Assembly (NCBI GenBank): GCA_037501455.1
Contig: CM074865.1
Location: 3,173,001 to 3,237,000, forward strand
Reading direction: 5' to 3'
DNA length: 64,000 nucleotides
Origin: Lantana camara
Lineage: Eukaryota > Streptophyta > Magnoliopsida > Lamiales > Verbenaceae
Made by a program: the position numbers and the translations under genes. Positions within the stretch are counted from its first letter, which is position 1, and every line of letters starts with the position of its first letter. The notes beneath the pieces were generated by a model, which ran no database searches, was not told the DNA's origin, and saw only the letters and a list, made by a program, of their open reading frames with translations. Positions 44,729 to 56,479 of the stretch are shown here, in pieces.

Positions 44729-45475
44729 ATGGCAACCAAAAACACTCTTGTATCGATCCTCGAGTCAAACAAGTTGACTGGTCCCAACTATTCTGATTGG
44801 CTGAGGAATCTAAAAATCATTTTAGATTCTGAGAAGAGAACTTATGTTCTCTTCGAAGGGGAGCCTAGTCCCGAAGGGGAGGCTCCCACTCGGGCCGAGC
44901 GGGACGCGATTCAGAAGTGGAAGGATGATAATCTCCAAGCCCGTTGCCTTATGTTGGCTAACATGTCTCCGGACTTGCAAAGGCAACATGAGGCCATAGA
45001 ATTTGCTTGGGAGATTTACGACCACTTAGAGCAACTTTACCGCCCTCATGAACGTGTTACAAGGTATAACACTTCAAAGGAATTGTTCCACTTGAGAATG
45101 AGGGAAGGTTCAAGTGTCCATGAATATGGACTCAAGTTTCTTGCCCTTACTGAGAAACTTGCTTCCATGGACATGCCACTGAAAGATGAGCTTTCAGTGG
45201 ATTTGTTGCTAGCTTTGCTCCCACCATCATTCAACCCATTTGTCCTTAACTTCAACATGAATCATGCTGGTGCTACTGTAGCTGAGCTGATTAGTCAGCT
45301 TGTGACTGCTGAAAGCACGATCAAGAAGGACAATAAGGTTTTGATGGTGAATGCTCCATCTTCCTCTTCTGGGCCTTCTAAAGGTAAGGGCAAGAAAGCC
45401 CAAAAGAAGAAGAAGAAACCCCTTAGGCCCACATGGTGGCATTTCGAAGGGGAAGGCCCAAAAGAAGAAGCGTGA
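44729..45475 (+). CDS. Copia Gag
   Basis: A 248-aa frame of the UBN2/copia Gag type: LESNKLTGPNYSDWLRNLKIILDSEK near the N-terminus, then the alpha-helical core with LYRPHERVTRYNTSKELFHLRMREGSSVHEYGLKF. It forms the particle coat. It ends in a Lys-rich stretch and is then thrown out of frame by 1 nt near 45425; the zinc knuckle is in the next frame. Copia elements normally have Gag and Pol in one frame, so this is most simply a mutation. Start: first ATG of the frame after the leader. Confidence 0.9.
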   Translation: MATKNTLVSILESNKLTGPNYSDWLRNLKIILDSEKRTYVLFEGEPSPEGEAPTRAERDAIQKWKDDNLQARCLMLANMSPDLQRQHEAIEFAWEIYDHLEQLYRPHERVTRYNTSKELFHLRMREGSSVHEYGLKFLALTEKLASMDMPLKDELSVDLLLALLPPSFNPFVLNFNMNHAGATVAELISQLVTAESTIKKDNKVLMVNAPSSSSGPSKGKGKKAQKKKKKPLRPTWWHFEGEGPKEEA

Positions 45476-48400
45476 TCAGAAAGAGGATGTTTGCTTCCAT
45501 TGTGGCAAAGCGGGACATTGGAGGAGAAACTGCCCAGAGTACAAGGCTACTCTAAAGAAAGGTATCTTTCTCGTTGAAGTAAATCTTTCTATTAATTCTA
45601 GTTCTTGGGTACTTGATACCGGTTGTGGAACTCATATCTGTAATGATGTACAGATGCTAAGTGAGGTCCAACAACTCAAAGAAGGAGAATGTGTCTTGAA
45701 GATCGGCGATGGCTCAAACGTTGGAGCTCGAGCTTTAGGCACAATTAGATTAGATTTAGGTAGTTTTGAGTTAGTATTAAACAAAGTCCTTTATGTACCG
45801 AGCATTATTCGTAATATAATTTCAATTCCAATATTAGATTGTGAAGGTTATGAAACTTATATTAAGAATGGTAAATATTTTATCAAACGGAACAACTCTT
45901 CTGTTCACATCGGTACTCTAAGTAATGGACTTTACCTAACTCAAAATATCAATATTATGAATATACAACGAGAAACAAAGCGTAAGAGAGATGACAAAGT
46001 TTCAGCTCCCTTATGGCACGCTAGATTAGGACACATTTCCAAGAACAGAATTAGCAAGATAAACACTTTAGGATCATTCTCTGAAAATGATCTCAAAGAG
46101 TTAACTTCTTGCGAATCCTGTCTCAAAGGAAAAATGTCCAAAGTCCCTTTTAAAGGAACTGTGGAACGTGCCACTAAGGTTTTGGATTTGATCCATACTG
46201 ATGTTTGTGGACCGCTTAGTGTAAGCACTAGAAGCAATCATCAGTATTTCATAACCTTTACTGATGACTTTAGTCGGTATGGTTATGTATACTTAATGAA
46301 GTATAAATCTGAAGCTTTTGAGAAATTCTTAGAATTTCAAAAGGAGGTTGAGAACCAAACTGGTCACAAGATCAAAGCACTTCGATCTGATCGAGGAGGC
46401 GAATATCTTAGTGAAGAATTCCTTAATCATCTCAAGGATAATGGGATTATCTCTCAGTGGACTCCTCCGGGAACTCCTCAGCTTAATGGAGTTTCTGAGA
46501 GAAGGAATAGAACCCTACTTGATATGGTTCGTTCCATGATGAGTTTCACTGACTTACCACCTTCTTTCTGGGGTTATGCCCTAGAAAGTGCAGCAAAGAT
46601 TCTGAATCTAGTTCCCTCTAAGTCAGTCCCTAAGACGCCCTATGAAATGTGGCATGGTAAAATCCCCAGTTATTCTTACTTAAGAATTTGGGGTTGTCCT
46701 GCTTACGTGAAGAGGACAGTGGGAGATAAGTTAGAATCTCGTTCTAACTTATGCTACTTTGTAGGTTATCCTAAGGAATCCATAGGATACTATTTCTATG
46801 ATCAATCTGAGCAAAAGGTGTTTGTTTCCAGAAATGCTACTTTTCTGGAGGAACCGTTCCTTAAAGAAAAGAAAGGCAAGATCATAGAATTAGAAGAAGT
46901 ACAAAATGACCCCACATCACCCACTGAAGAAACGTCCCACTCTGATCAACTACAACCAATCACGAATTTCGATACACACGAAAATCCTCCTCTAAGGCGT
47001 TCTGAACGCACTCCTAGACAGCCGGAGAGATGGTATGGATTCTTCCATGAAATCTCTCAAAAGGATAATGATCCTTTAACATATGAGGAGGCACTTTCAG
47101 ATTCTGACTCTGAACAGTGGATAGAAGCCATGAAATCCGAAATGGATTCCATGAACTCCAACCAAGTTTGGACCTTGGTAGATTTGCCTGATGGGGTCAA
47201 ACCCACAGATTGCAAATGGATCTTTAAGAGAAAGCTTGGAGTTGATGGAAGCATTGCAGCCTACAAGGCAAGACTGGTTGCAAAAGGATTCACTCAAAGA
47301 CCCGGCGTGGACTTTGACGAAACCTTTTCACCAGTTGCAATGCAAAAGTCCATTCGAATCATGTTTGCCATTGCTGCATATTATGACTATGAGATATGGC
47401 AAATGGATGTGAAAACTGCTTTTCTCAATGGTGACATTGATAAAGACATTTATATGGAGCAACCCATAGGTTTCACATTCAGTGGGAGTGAGCAGAAGGT
47501 TTGCAAACTCCAAAGATCAATCTATGGATTGAAACAGGCTTCTAGGAATTGGAACATTCGATTTGATGAATCGGTCAAAGCGTTTGGATTCATCCAAATT
47601 TCGAATGAATCATGTGTGTATAGAAAGGAATTGGAGACCTCAGTGCAATTCTTAGTACTTTATGTTGATGACATCCTTCTTATTGGGAATTCGAAGGATG
47701 ACATGAAAGTGACTAAGTTATGGTTATCGAACCAATTCGAGATGAAAGATCTTGGTGATGCGTCCTATATCCTTGGAATTAAAATCTATAGAGATAGATC
47801 TAGAAGGTTAATAGGACTATCACAATCGATGTACATTGACAAAGTATTGAAGAGATTCAATATGGAGTCAGCAAAGGTTAAGAACCTTCCTATGAGTGTA
47901 GGAACATGTCTTTCAAAGAAGATGTGTCCTAAGACTAACCTTGAGAAGGAGAGAATGACTCATACACCTTATGCGTCAGCAATAGGTAGCATAATGTATG
48001 CAATGTTATGTACTCGACCGGATGTGGCTTATGCACTTAGTGTAACAAGTCGTTTCCAATCTGACCCTGGAGATGGTCACTGGGCTGCCGTGAAGAATAT
48101 TCTTAAGTACTTAAAAAGTACTAAAGATTTATTCTTAGTTTACGGAGGTTAGAAAGATCTTACTGTCGAAGGATACTGCGATGCAAGCTTTGCATCAGAC
48201 TTAGATGATTTTAAGTCAATGTCAGGATACATTTTCTGCCTAAACGGCGGAGCAGTGAGTTGGAAGAGTTCCAAGCAAACTACCACTGCGGATTCGACCA
48301 CTGAGGCCGAATACTTAGCTGCAAATGATGCAGCTAAGGAAGGTGTTTGGATTAGAAACTTCATTCAAGAGTTGAATGTTGTTCCTAGCATGAAAGACCC

Positions 48401-48650
48401 CATTACTGTGTTTTGTGACAACACTGGGGCGGTTGCTCAAGCAAGAGAACCAAGATCTCACCAACGGACCAAGCACATTATGAGGAAGTATCACCTAATC
48501 CGTGATATTATCAAAAGAGGTGATGTGCAAATTGAGAGGGTCACATCGGCAGAGAACGTGGCAGATCCACTTACTAAACCCCTTAGTCGAGAAGCTTTCC
48601 AAGGTCATCTTCAGAAGATGGGACTTAGAGTAGCTTTAGAATGGCTTTGA
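45430..48650 (+). pseudogene. Copia Pol, one internal stop
   Basis: In the +1 frame relative to Gag. Order: zinc knuckle CFHCGKAGHWRRNC near 45492; protease WVLDTGCGTH near 45608; GAG-pre-integrase LWHARLGHIS near 46010; integrase with HTDVCGPL, RSDRGGEYLSEEF and NGVSERRNRTL; reverse transcriptase with YVDDILLIGN at 47661; RNase H with [21 protein letters not shown] and the tail [15 protein letters not shown] at 48150-48152 separates reverse transcriptase from RNase H; the frame then continues to TGA at 48648. Apart from this and the upstream frameshift the protein looks complete. Confidence 0.92.
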
Positions 48651-48666
48651 CGGGCAAGTGGGAGAT

Positions 48667-50601
48667 TGTTAGGAATAGTACCCTAAAAGCCGATTGTATA
48701 TCCGCTTTGTGCTTTTCCTTATTGTAATCACAGACAATCTTTGAATGAAATAACGAATTGAGGTAACACTTCTTTATATGCTCTTGTTTGGTATGCGTTT
48801 ACTTTAGCTGTGCATGTATGAGAACTCCCCTAATCCTGATGACTTTAGGACTCTACCATTTAGGCGAAATGGTTCATGAAACGAGCCCTATATCACATAA
48901 GTCATGATTAGTAAAATACTCCAAGCCGATGAGTCCTACAGACAGTGGGAGTGTCAACTTGACTCCTCTAAGGCTTGCTTGTGGGATCACGCCCTTAAGA
49001 AGGACCACCTTGTTTCATGGAGGTGGAAAGTGTATAGTTGATACGTGCGTGATACATGAGGGTGCTTGCTTTAATAAGTAAGTTCACTGAGGTGCCCCGT
49101 GTGAGAACATTCCTAAATGGGAAAGGAAGTTTCTATTTCAGGAAATGGAAACTTCCAGATTAGGAAATATCTCACGAGTCATTGATGTGATTAATTGATC
49201 CTTAGACTTGAGGTTCCATGTTACTTTATGAGTTAACTCTGTAGTCTTTGGTATAAGCTTTAAAGGGTGTCGCCTTAGACAACTGATTCAAGGCTTATGC
49301 TGGGGCTGCACAAGTGACTCATGAAAGTGAATGAGAATCAAGAAAGGACCTACACTTGCATTTGCAAGGTGATCTCTTATTGTGTAAGTCATTCATATGC
49401 CATATGGAGTCCTTGGCCAAGGCAGTAGATCAAGACATCAAGAAAAGGGTTTCTTGGATTGAGATCAAATGGATATGAAATGCACTTAGCTTTAAGACCG
49501 GATTATTAGGGTTCTGATTATTCCCTTGCCCTAGATCTTGGTTGAGAGATAGTAAGTAGGAGGATTGTATCTCACATGAATCAATGACTTCAAGGTTCTG
49601 TCGAATCCGAACATTCCAATTCAGCTAGGGGTTAAACACCTGTTGCTAGACTATGGTCGTTTAATCTGTGGACTGATTAATTAATTAGTGAATTAATTAA
49701 TTAGGGTCACTGCTAATTGAATTGAGAACCTAGAGGGTCACACACAACAACTTGGTTACATGAGTTGAGGCTTTAAAATGATTAAACGAGTTAATCGGGC
49801 CAAGAGGGTTCCACACGTGTGAAGTCACACGTGTGGCTCACGTGAGTGACACGTGTCAATGTGACACGTGTCACACACGTGTGTATATATATATATTAAA
49901 TAATTAATTAGTTAATTATTTAATAGACTTTGGTTTAATTTTGAATTAAAAAGAAAGTCTAATTTTGGAGAAAATAATCTAGTTAATTAATTACGAATTA
50001 ATTAATTAGATAAAAATAAGTTATTTATTTTATAATAAATAAAGTATAAAATTATCCAAAAATAGTTTGAATATTTTTAGCTCTCTTAGAAGTTGACTTG
50101 AATTAGAATTCAAAGTCAAAGTTGGAAAATACTTGATGATCAAGTAATAGGAGAGAGGGACCAAAATCCTAGCCCATAAAGGACTAGGAATTTCGGCACC
50201 CCCCTCACTATAAGTAGGGGAGCTCGAGCTCCTTATGGAGCTAATTGACAATTCTTGGTTCATGTGTTGAACACCTTCCTTTCTCCAAGATTATATTAAA
50301 CCCTAGGTTAAGCCTAAACACTAACTAGAGAACTAGCATCCTTACTAGTTAGATTGTGATCAAGTTGGTGGACTTTCTCTAGAGACTTCAAGTTAGAAGT
50401 TTGAAGATTCGAGCTTTTCCAAGGAGAGGGGATCAAGCCGCGAGAAGAGCGTTCTTGGGTGGCTTGAAACGCTTCAAGAAAGAATAAAAGAAAAGTAAGT
50501 TTTCTATCTTTACGAATTTGGTTACACGATTGCGAGTTCAAGGTCCTTTTGTTGGGAAAATTTTTTAAATTCCGCTGCTTTCTGATTCGTGTTTTCCAAC
50601 A
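48667..50601 (+). repeat. Copia 3' LTR
   Basis: 1935 bp, differing from the 5' LTR at about seven visible positions. One change turns the TATA box TATAAATA into TATAAGTA at 50209-50216. Confidence 0.95.
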
Positions 50602-50607
50602 ACCACT

Positions 50608-50796
50608 TGTTAGGAACCCGCGCGCCTTCACCCCAACTCCGCATTAGTATGATATTGTCCACTTTGGACCAAGCCCGCACGGATTTGTTTTTGGGCATCT
50701 CTCAAAAGGCCTCATACTAATGGAGTTAGGTGAATACTTATATATTGGACAAACTTTCGCCAATCTTCCGATGTGGGATGAGTTTGCTACCCGACA
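50608..50796 (-). repeat. TRIM LTR, right (5')
   Basis: 189 bp partner of the left TRIM LTR, ending ACCCGACA then the CTTAC target duplication. Confidence 0.85.
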
Positions 50797-50801
50797 CTTA
50801 C

Positions 50802-51060
50802 TGTTTTCAAAATTTATGCACTTCATTTTTTTGTATTCTATTATTGAAGCAGTCTGCTTATAGAAGTTTGGGTTTATTTGGAATAATCTGTTAGAGGCCA
50901 GTTAGGTCCAAATACAAAAAAGAAACCTTTAAACCTTGAATTGAAAAACAATTTGAAGTTCATACAATGCTAAGATATCTCTGTTACAGTCAGTTAAGGA
51001 AATTGTCTATGCCAGCGTATATTTTCACATATTGATATTGCGTACTAGAAATAATTTTTA
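50802..51060 (+). pseudogene. 3' flank of the DUF247 fragment, continued
   Basis: TGTTTTCAAAATTTATG...TTCATTTTT and GAAGCAGTCTGCTTATAGAAG match the sequence downstream of the intact DUF247 gene at 58930-59060. It is the other side of the site into which the TRIM inserted. Non-coding. Confidence 0.8.
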
Positions 51061-51576
51061 GGGGTAAAATTTTTTACCATCCGAACTATGCCCATTTTTA
51101 CACTTTGCCATCTGAACTTATTTTCGTTGCAAACCGTTATCCCATCTACACAATTTTTACAAAACCACCATCCCACTTATAAAATTTTTACAAACCGTCG
51201 TCTTATCTATATGATTTTTACAAAACCGCCATCTCCATCCAATTTTTAGTGGTTTTCAATGTCTAAATACCCCACCCGTGATGTGCATGTGTTTTTAATA
51301 AGAATAAATTAATCTTTCCATTATATTAGTAATTATCTAACAAATTAGGGTTCTATAATTGGGAGATTAGGGGTGAAAATCTCTTAAATTTTATTCTCTC
51401 AAGATAGTCAAACGCAATAATTCTTAAGATTTTTGAAATTATTTGATTCATCTGCATTTTTCATGTTAAAACTATTTGATACATCCATATATTTTTAAAA
51501 CAATTTAATCCCTTATTCTACTCTTTTCATTCCTTTTGCATTCCTCTTCATTTTTTTTTCTCAAGAAGGAGGTATT

Positions 51577-51752
51577 TTTGATCTCTCAGAGTTTCCCCCC
51601 AACCCATGAAGGACTAATCTTGCGAGATAGCTGAAGGCGCTTATTGCGGGGACCTCTCCCAGCGTAGTTTTTTACATCCACAAGGTTCGAACCTGAGACC
51701 TTGCTTAGGTGAACTCAAACCCCTATCCACTTGAGCCAACTGCCCGTTGGTT
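51577..51752 (-). mobile_element. tRNA-derived SINE
   Basis: On the minus strand GGCAGTTGGCTCAAGTGGATA resembles an RNA polymerase III box A and GGTTCGAACCT is a box B, spaced about 40 bp apart as in tRNA-derived plant SINEs (Au-like). CAAGAAGGAGGTATT at 51562-51576 and CAAGGAGGAGGTATT at 51753-51767 form a 15-bp target duplication with one mismatch. About 176 bp, inserted within the outer Mutator-like element. Confidence 0.75.
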
Positions 51753-52339
51753 CAAGGAGGAGGTATTAATACATAAGAAATGATTTTATTTATTATCTAT
51801 GTTTATTAATTTATTATATCCATAATTGATTAGGGAGAATTTGATGACTTGAAAGATTAAGGACCAAAGTTTGCATAGGTGAAATAGAAACTTTCCAAAT
51901 TAGAATGTATACAATAAGATAATTTCTTTCTTAATAAGTGAAATAAAAATTTTCGAACTAGAATGTACCAATAAGATAATTTCTTTCTTAAAATTTTAAT
52001 GTATCCAATCAGCTAATTTGTAATCACATATATCTTTTTCAACACATTATCTCATAATCAAGTGATCAGAAAATAAGAGTTGAGATTGCCTTCAATTATA
52101 TTAAAACTTTAAAAAATGACCGGAATAATGAAAAAACTAATTTACTTTTATTAAAAACATGTGTACATTGCCTATGGAGTATTTAGACACCTGAAAACCA
52201 CTTAAAATCCGTAAAACCACTCAAATTTTGATGGAGATGGCAGTTTGTAAATATCACATAGATAGGATGGTGGCTTGTAATGAAAATAAGTTCGGATGGT
52301 AAAGTGTAAAAATGGACATAGTTCGGATGCCAAAAAATA

Positions 52340-54104
52340 GGGAAAATTGCAAAAATGGTATATCAATTGCGGCCATTTTACAATTTTGGACAATATCTTT
52401 TCCGGCAACAAATTTAGCCCACAACTCTAAAAAAGTTGCAAAATAATGCAAATTTTGGCCGGAGCCCATAAAAGTCGCCGGAAATCTGATGTGTAAACAT
52501 GACGTGGCAAGATTCTTACATGTGTAGCAAAACAGCCTGCCACATCAGAAACAACCCTACAGGGAAAATTGCAAAAATGGTATACCAACTCTACCGTTTT
52601 AACGAATTTGGTACAATAAGTTTTTCGGTGGCAAATGTAACCCATATCTGTCAAAAAGTTATAATTTAATGCAAATTTTCGCCGGATACCCGACCCATAA
52701 TAATTCCATAAATTCAAACATGTAAATAAGAAAAACAAAATAAAAATTTGAAAATTCAACAAGCTCATCTCATTCGAACATACACAAACCTTTCTTTGGA
52801 AAAAAAGGAAGATGAATTGAATAACCCTAAAATACCTCAAACGCCACCCTCCACCTCTGATCTCTTCCCCTTCTCTCCTTCCCTTTCACCATTCTCTTCT
52901 TCCACTGTACCAAGGCCTAAGGGCCGCCGCTCGCCCTTTCCCCTCAGATCTGCTCATGCCTCCCCTCAGATCTGCTCATGCCTCCTCTGCCTCTGTCTCT
53001 GCCTCAGCATCAAACTCATTCTTGCGTGTAAACGTTTTTGTGGTGGCAAGGATTTTGGTGTGATGGTGGTGGATTTGGTGGTCGTGAACAAATTTTAACT
53101 TTTTTTTGTACGAGTTATTCGATAGGGCTAAATCACACTCGTATCTTCGCCGTACACGTGTCGCAAATCCAGATAAAACATTAGAATAACGCAGGACCTG
53201 CGTGGGCTTTAGGCGCTCGTGAATATGGGCTCGCGGAGGGGCCCATATTCACTGAGGCCCGAGTGTGGGACTATCACGACAGTCCTGCCTGACGCTCGGA
53301 TTACTATCTCAGATAACCAGCTTTACCCTCGCAAAGTCCATGCCTTTTGAGCCAAGAGGATTCTCCACGAGTGGATACACAACCGCTCGTTCGCATGTAT
53401 CTTTTCTAGGTAAGTTGGAGAAATTTTACTAGGTAAGAGGATTCTCCACGAGTGGATCCACGACCAGCTTTAAAACAATCATTGTTGAACTATATATCTT
53501 TTCTAGGTAAGTTGGAGAAATTTTACTTCTACAAAGAGTCTGATTTTATGTTAATAAGTGTTTTTTAAATATAATTAATTAATAATCTATAACATGTATT
53601 TACATCATTATCCTTGTCTAATAATTATTGAAGTAATTGTTGTGAGGATATTTTAGGCGATCCGTATTTTGTAAGAAACCAAAAACCTTATTCGTGCTTT
53701 TATAAGATATATAGACAATATGAATTTTTTAAGAGAATTTTTTTTTTATAAATATGCATTTTTCAAAATAAGAAAAAAAAAAAAACTTTTTGACAGATAT
53801 GGGTTACATTTGCCACCGAAAAACTTATTGTACCAAATTCGTTGAAACGGTAGAGTTGGTATACCATTTTTGCAATTTTTCCTCTAGGGTTGTTTCTGAT
53901 GTGGCAGGCTGTTTTGCTACACATGTAAGAATCTTGCCACGTCATGTTTACACGTCAGATTTTCGGCGACTTTTATGGGCTCCGGCCAAAATTTGCATTA
54001 TTTTGCAACTTTTTTAGAGTTGTGGGCTAAATTTGTTGCCGGAAAAGATATTGTCCAAAATTGCAAAATGGCCGCAGTTGGTATACCATTTTTGCAATTT
54101 TCCC
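52340..54104. mobile_element. Mutator-like element (inner), possible Pack-MULE
   Basis: Arms of about 350 bp: GGGAAAATTGCAAAAATGGT at the left and the inverse at the right, with shared blocks on gene-like text (GCCGGAGCCCATAAAAGTCG, CAGCCTGCCACATCAGAAAC). CAAAAAATA at 52331-52339 and 54105-54113 is a perfect 9-bp target duplication. The unique centre (52690-53770) is less AT-rich and carries a 116-aa open frame at 52748-53098 (Pro/Ser-rich start, Cys-rich middle) plus a direct repeat of CCCCTCAGATCTGCTCATGC. It may be captured host sequence; I do not recognise the source. Confidence 0.88.
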
Positions 54105-54132
54105 CAAAAAATATTTATCCCACTAATTTTTA

Positions 54133-55070
54133 AGTGCCCATCATGTCATGCGTTTATAAGAAGTTTGGGGACTCGAAAACGATCACTTGGGCAACTTGGT
54201 GATGGACTGCCAATTTTTTTCCTAATACAAAAATGAGTGAAAACGCGTTTGCTGATGCATTGACATACTGACATGAACATCATGTGCGGATTACTTGAGA
54301 ATCCTGATAGAGAGATGGAGCTTTTATTGGTTGACGGATCATATTTGCGGTAGTTAGAGCGTTGTTATTTGGTAGGCTTTGAAAAAACAAAATCATGTCT
54401 TGCACAATTGCCTAAAGATTCTTTATATTAAGGTCTACAAATTGATATTTATCTAGTTGTCAAGTTTATTAAAAATAATTCTAGAGACATACCTTAAATA
54501 TTAATTTAAATGTAACTTGTAACTTTGAATTAGCTATTCCTTTGTTATATTAATCGAACGTCCCCAACATAATACAATCGATCAATCTAATTTATATGAC
54601 CATTTAAATGCAGTAACGTGTCCGAAGTCCCAACTATATTTAATTTGTCATGTAGCACCCTTGATTTCCTTGTACGTGCCCAAATTCCTATCAAGATTTA
54701 CCGTAATGGCGTAATCCGACTTGTGCTCATATTATCAACTTAATTCGTTGTTCTTAACTGACGCGTCACATTTATGAAATTTTAGATGATCTTTTACCTA
54801 CTATCTTAAATAATGTAATGGTGCAAACTTTGAAATATGAATGGAAGTATCCAGCAATAAATAGTACTGCTTAACTTGATCTCACCAGACACCAGTGAGT
54901 ACTTTGAATTAGTGGTTGATAGTTTATTTTAATCACATATATAATTGTCAAGCACAACTCGTAGTTGAATTCATTAACCTAATTTCAAGTCACATAATAA
55001 TTTTAATTGCAAGTTGCTTTCTCCTTCCCTCAGGGCTAAGGTTGGCTCATTAATTAGGATGCTATGAAAT
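54133..55070. other. Intergenic, no gene seen
   Basis: AT-rich spacer between the nested Mutator-like elements and the predicted DUF247 promoter. No supported feature. Confidence 0.45.
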
Positions 55071-55075
55071 TGTCT

Positions 55076-55084
55076 TATAAATAG
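55076..55084 (+). promoter_or_regulatory. Candidate DUF247 promoter TATA box
   Basis: TATAAATAG, followed about 120 bp later by a possible leader exon ending TGCTCCTGTGAGTAAATT (donor GTGAGT). A matching acceptor TTTGTGAAATTTCAG lies 17 bp before the DUF247 ATG. This would make a 2.4-kb 5'UTR intron. Inferred from motifs only. Confidence 0.4.
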
Positions 55085-55205
55085 AACTGAGTGATTATCC
55101 TGGAAATAACTATCAGTCTGGTCTTCTTATTATAAATTGACTAGCAGGTTTAGAAAGAGAGGAAAGTGAAAATAAGGTCCTCATTTGTGGAAGTCTGCTC
55201 CTGTG

Positions 55206-56479
55206 AGTAAATTCTAATTTTGTTGCTTCACTTCTTAATCAGTTGTTTAGCTTCTTTAAAGTTTGCTCTCAACATCTTTAATTGTTGGCCGGATTACCTT
55301 ATATACATGCATGTATGTATTGATTATTATTTATTTTTTGGTATCAGTTATGTATTTTTTTTATGTAAGTATTTAATTAATAGAGTTGTGGGCAAATTGG
55401 AAACTTGCTTGCAGATTCTATTTTGGAATGCTTCGAATTATAAGCTTTATCCATTTCAAGGCCGTCAGTTATTGATATGTTCATCTTTCCTTTTGGGAAT
55501 AAAATCACTTAAATTGAACGATTGGTTGGGATACAAAGAATATATATATATTTTTTTATAAACTCAAACCCCAAGTGACTAAAGGGATTCAAACTCAAAG
55601 CTTTGCATCAGAAAAAAAAATTCTTTAACCCTACTTGAATCAATCCCCGTCGACAGAAATACCAAGAATCATTTGGATAGCTAATTTTCGTAATATTTTT
55701 TAAGCAACATGCATGAATCGCATGGGAGCTGTAAATCGGCCAGAAAAAATAACAAGTCCAAATATTGTGTAATAATAAATGACTAATTGAGGTCATATAG
55801 AGGATTAAATGTGTAATTTGAACTAAATATATATGATAGACTAGTTAGAAACATATAGGACAAAATTTATTAATCTGGAACTTACGGGCCGTGTACAAAG
55901 TTAGATAGGAACATGCTTATAGAATCAGAAGTAAAATTTTACCGACTCCTACCTTTATCGTATCTCTACAATTACTTTCAAAAAGAGATTTCTTTTAAAA
56001 TAACTTTTCTATGAGTCTCATCTCTGTCTCTCTTTTGATGTAATTTGATATATAGTTTTTTTTTTATTATTTTTTTATTATTATTTTTTTATTTTATTAA
56101 ACACACACCAAGTGGTCAAGGTAATTCGAATCCGACATATAGACAATTTTATTTGTTTTTTAATTATCGGGAAGAGACTTGCAATCCTCTTTAACGCTTT
56201 TATTCTAGTTATTTAATGTTTTACCCTTTTAGTCATTTTTACTCCTTAATAACTTTAATGTAATGCCAGGTATATGTTGTTCTCTTGATACTTCTGTTTT
56301 TGATAACTAATCATGTCTTGTTCTTCTAGCTAGATGTCTTATTTCCTGAAATCCTCTCAAGTTATCTTAATTTAATTATTAGAATTTGATTATTTGTTAT
56401 TTAGTGGGTATTGCAAGTAAAATATTATAGCATAAGTATGAACATAATATAAAAGTCTATCAATTCTGATACAATATTA
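55206..56479. other. Probable 5'UTR intron of the DUF247 gene, first half
   Basis: No gene. Contains two loosely similar stretches (CCAAGTGACTAAAGGGATTC near 55570 and CCAAGTGGTCAAGGTAATTC near 56108) that could be SINE-like remnants. Confidence 0.35.

Larger units (their letters stand above)
40495..50601 (+). mobile_element. 10.1-kb Ty1/copia retrotransposon, nearly intact
   Basis: Flanked by ACCAC at 40490-40494 and 50602-50606, a perfect 5-bp target duplication. Two 1935-bp LTRs (40495-42429 and 48667-50601) start TGTTAGG and end CCAACA; I count about seven differences between them. PBS at 42432, a 2.3-kb leader, gag, pol in copia order (protease, integrase, reverse transcriptase, RNase H), and a purine tract AAGTGGGAGAT before the 3' LTR. 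Two lesions: a 1-nt frameshift between gag and pol, and one TAG before RNase H. Lineage is not assigned; it resembles the TNT1/Tork side in its protein wording. Confidence 0.95.
39916..50796 (-). mobile_element. TRIM (short non-coding LTR element) interrupted by a copia element
   Basis: LTRs at 39916-40102 (187 bp) and 50608-50796 (189 bp) share TGTTAGGA-CCGCGCGCC, CCCAACTCCGCATTAGTATG and TTCCGATGTGGGATG. CTTAC flanks both sides (39911-39915, 50797-50801), a perfect 5-bp target duplication. On the minus strand the PBS (TGGTATCAGAGCCC, 40480-40493) should adjoin the right LTR, and a purine tract (GAGGGGAGGAT, 40103-40117) adjoins the left LTR. Without the copia insert it is about 0.77 kb and has no coding frame, hence TRIM. 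It sits in the 3' flank of the DUF247 fragment. Confidence 0.88.
51061..54123. mobile_element. Mutator-like TIR element (outer), containing a SINE and a second Mutator-like element
   Basis: Left arm GGGGTAAAATTTTTTACCAT, CCGAACTATGCCCATTTTTA is mirrored at 52200-52339, and the final bases TTTATCCCAC resume at 54114-54123 after the inner element. TAATTTTTA flanks it at 51052-51060 and 54124-54132, a perfect 9-bp target duplication. Excluding the inner insert it is about 1.29 kb. No transposase frame is visible. Confidence 0.88.

Noticed and set aside
48150..48152. TAG before copia RNase H as a suppressible stop
   Set aside because: No known readthrough context recognised; plain nonsense mutation is simpler given the other lesion.
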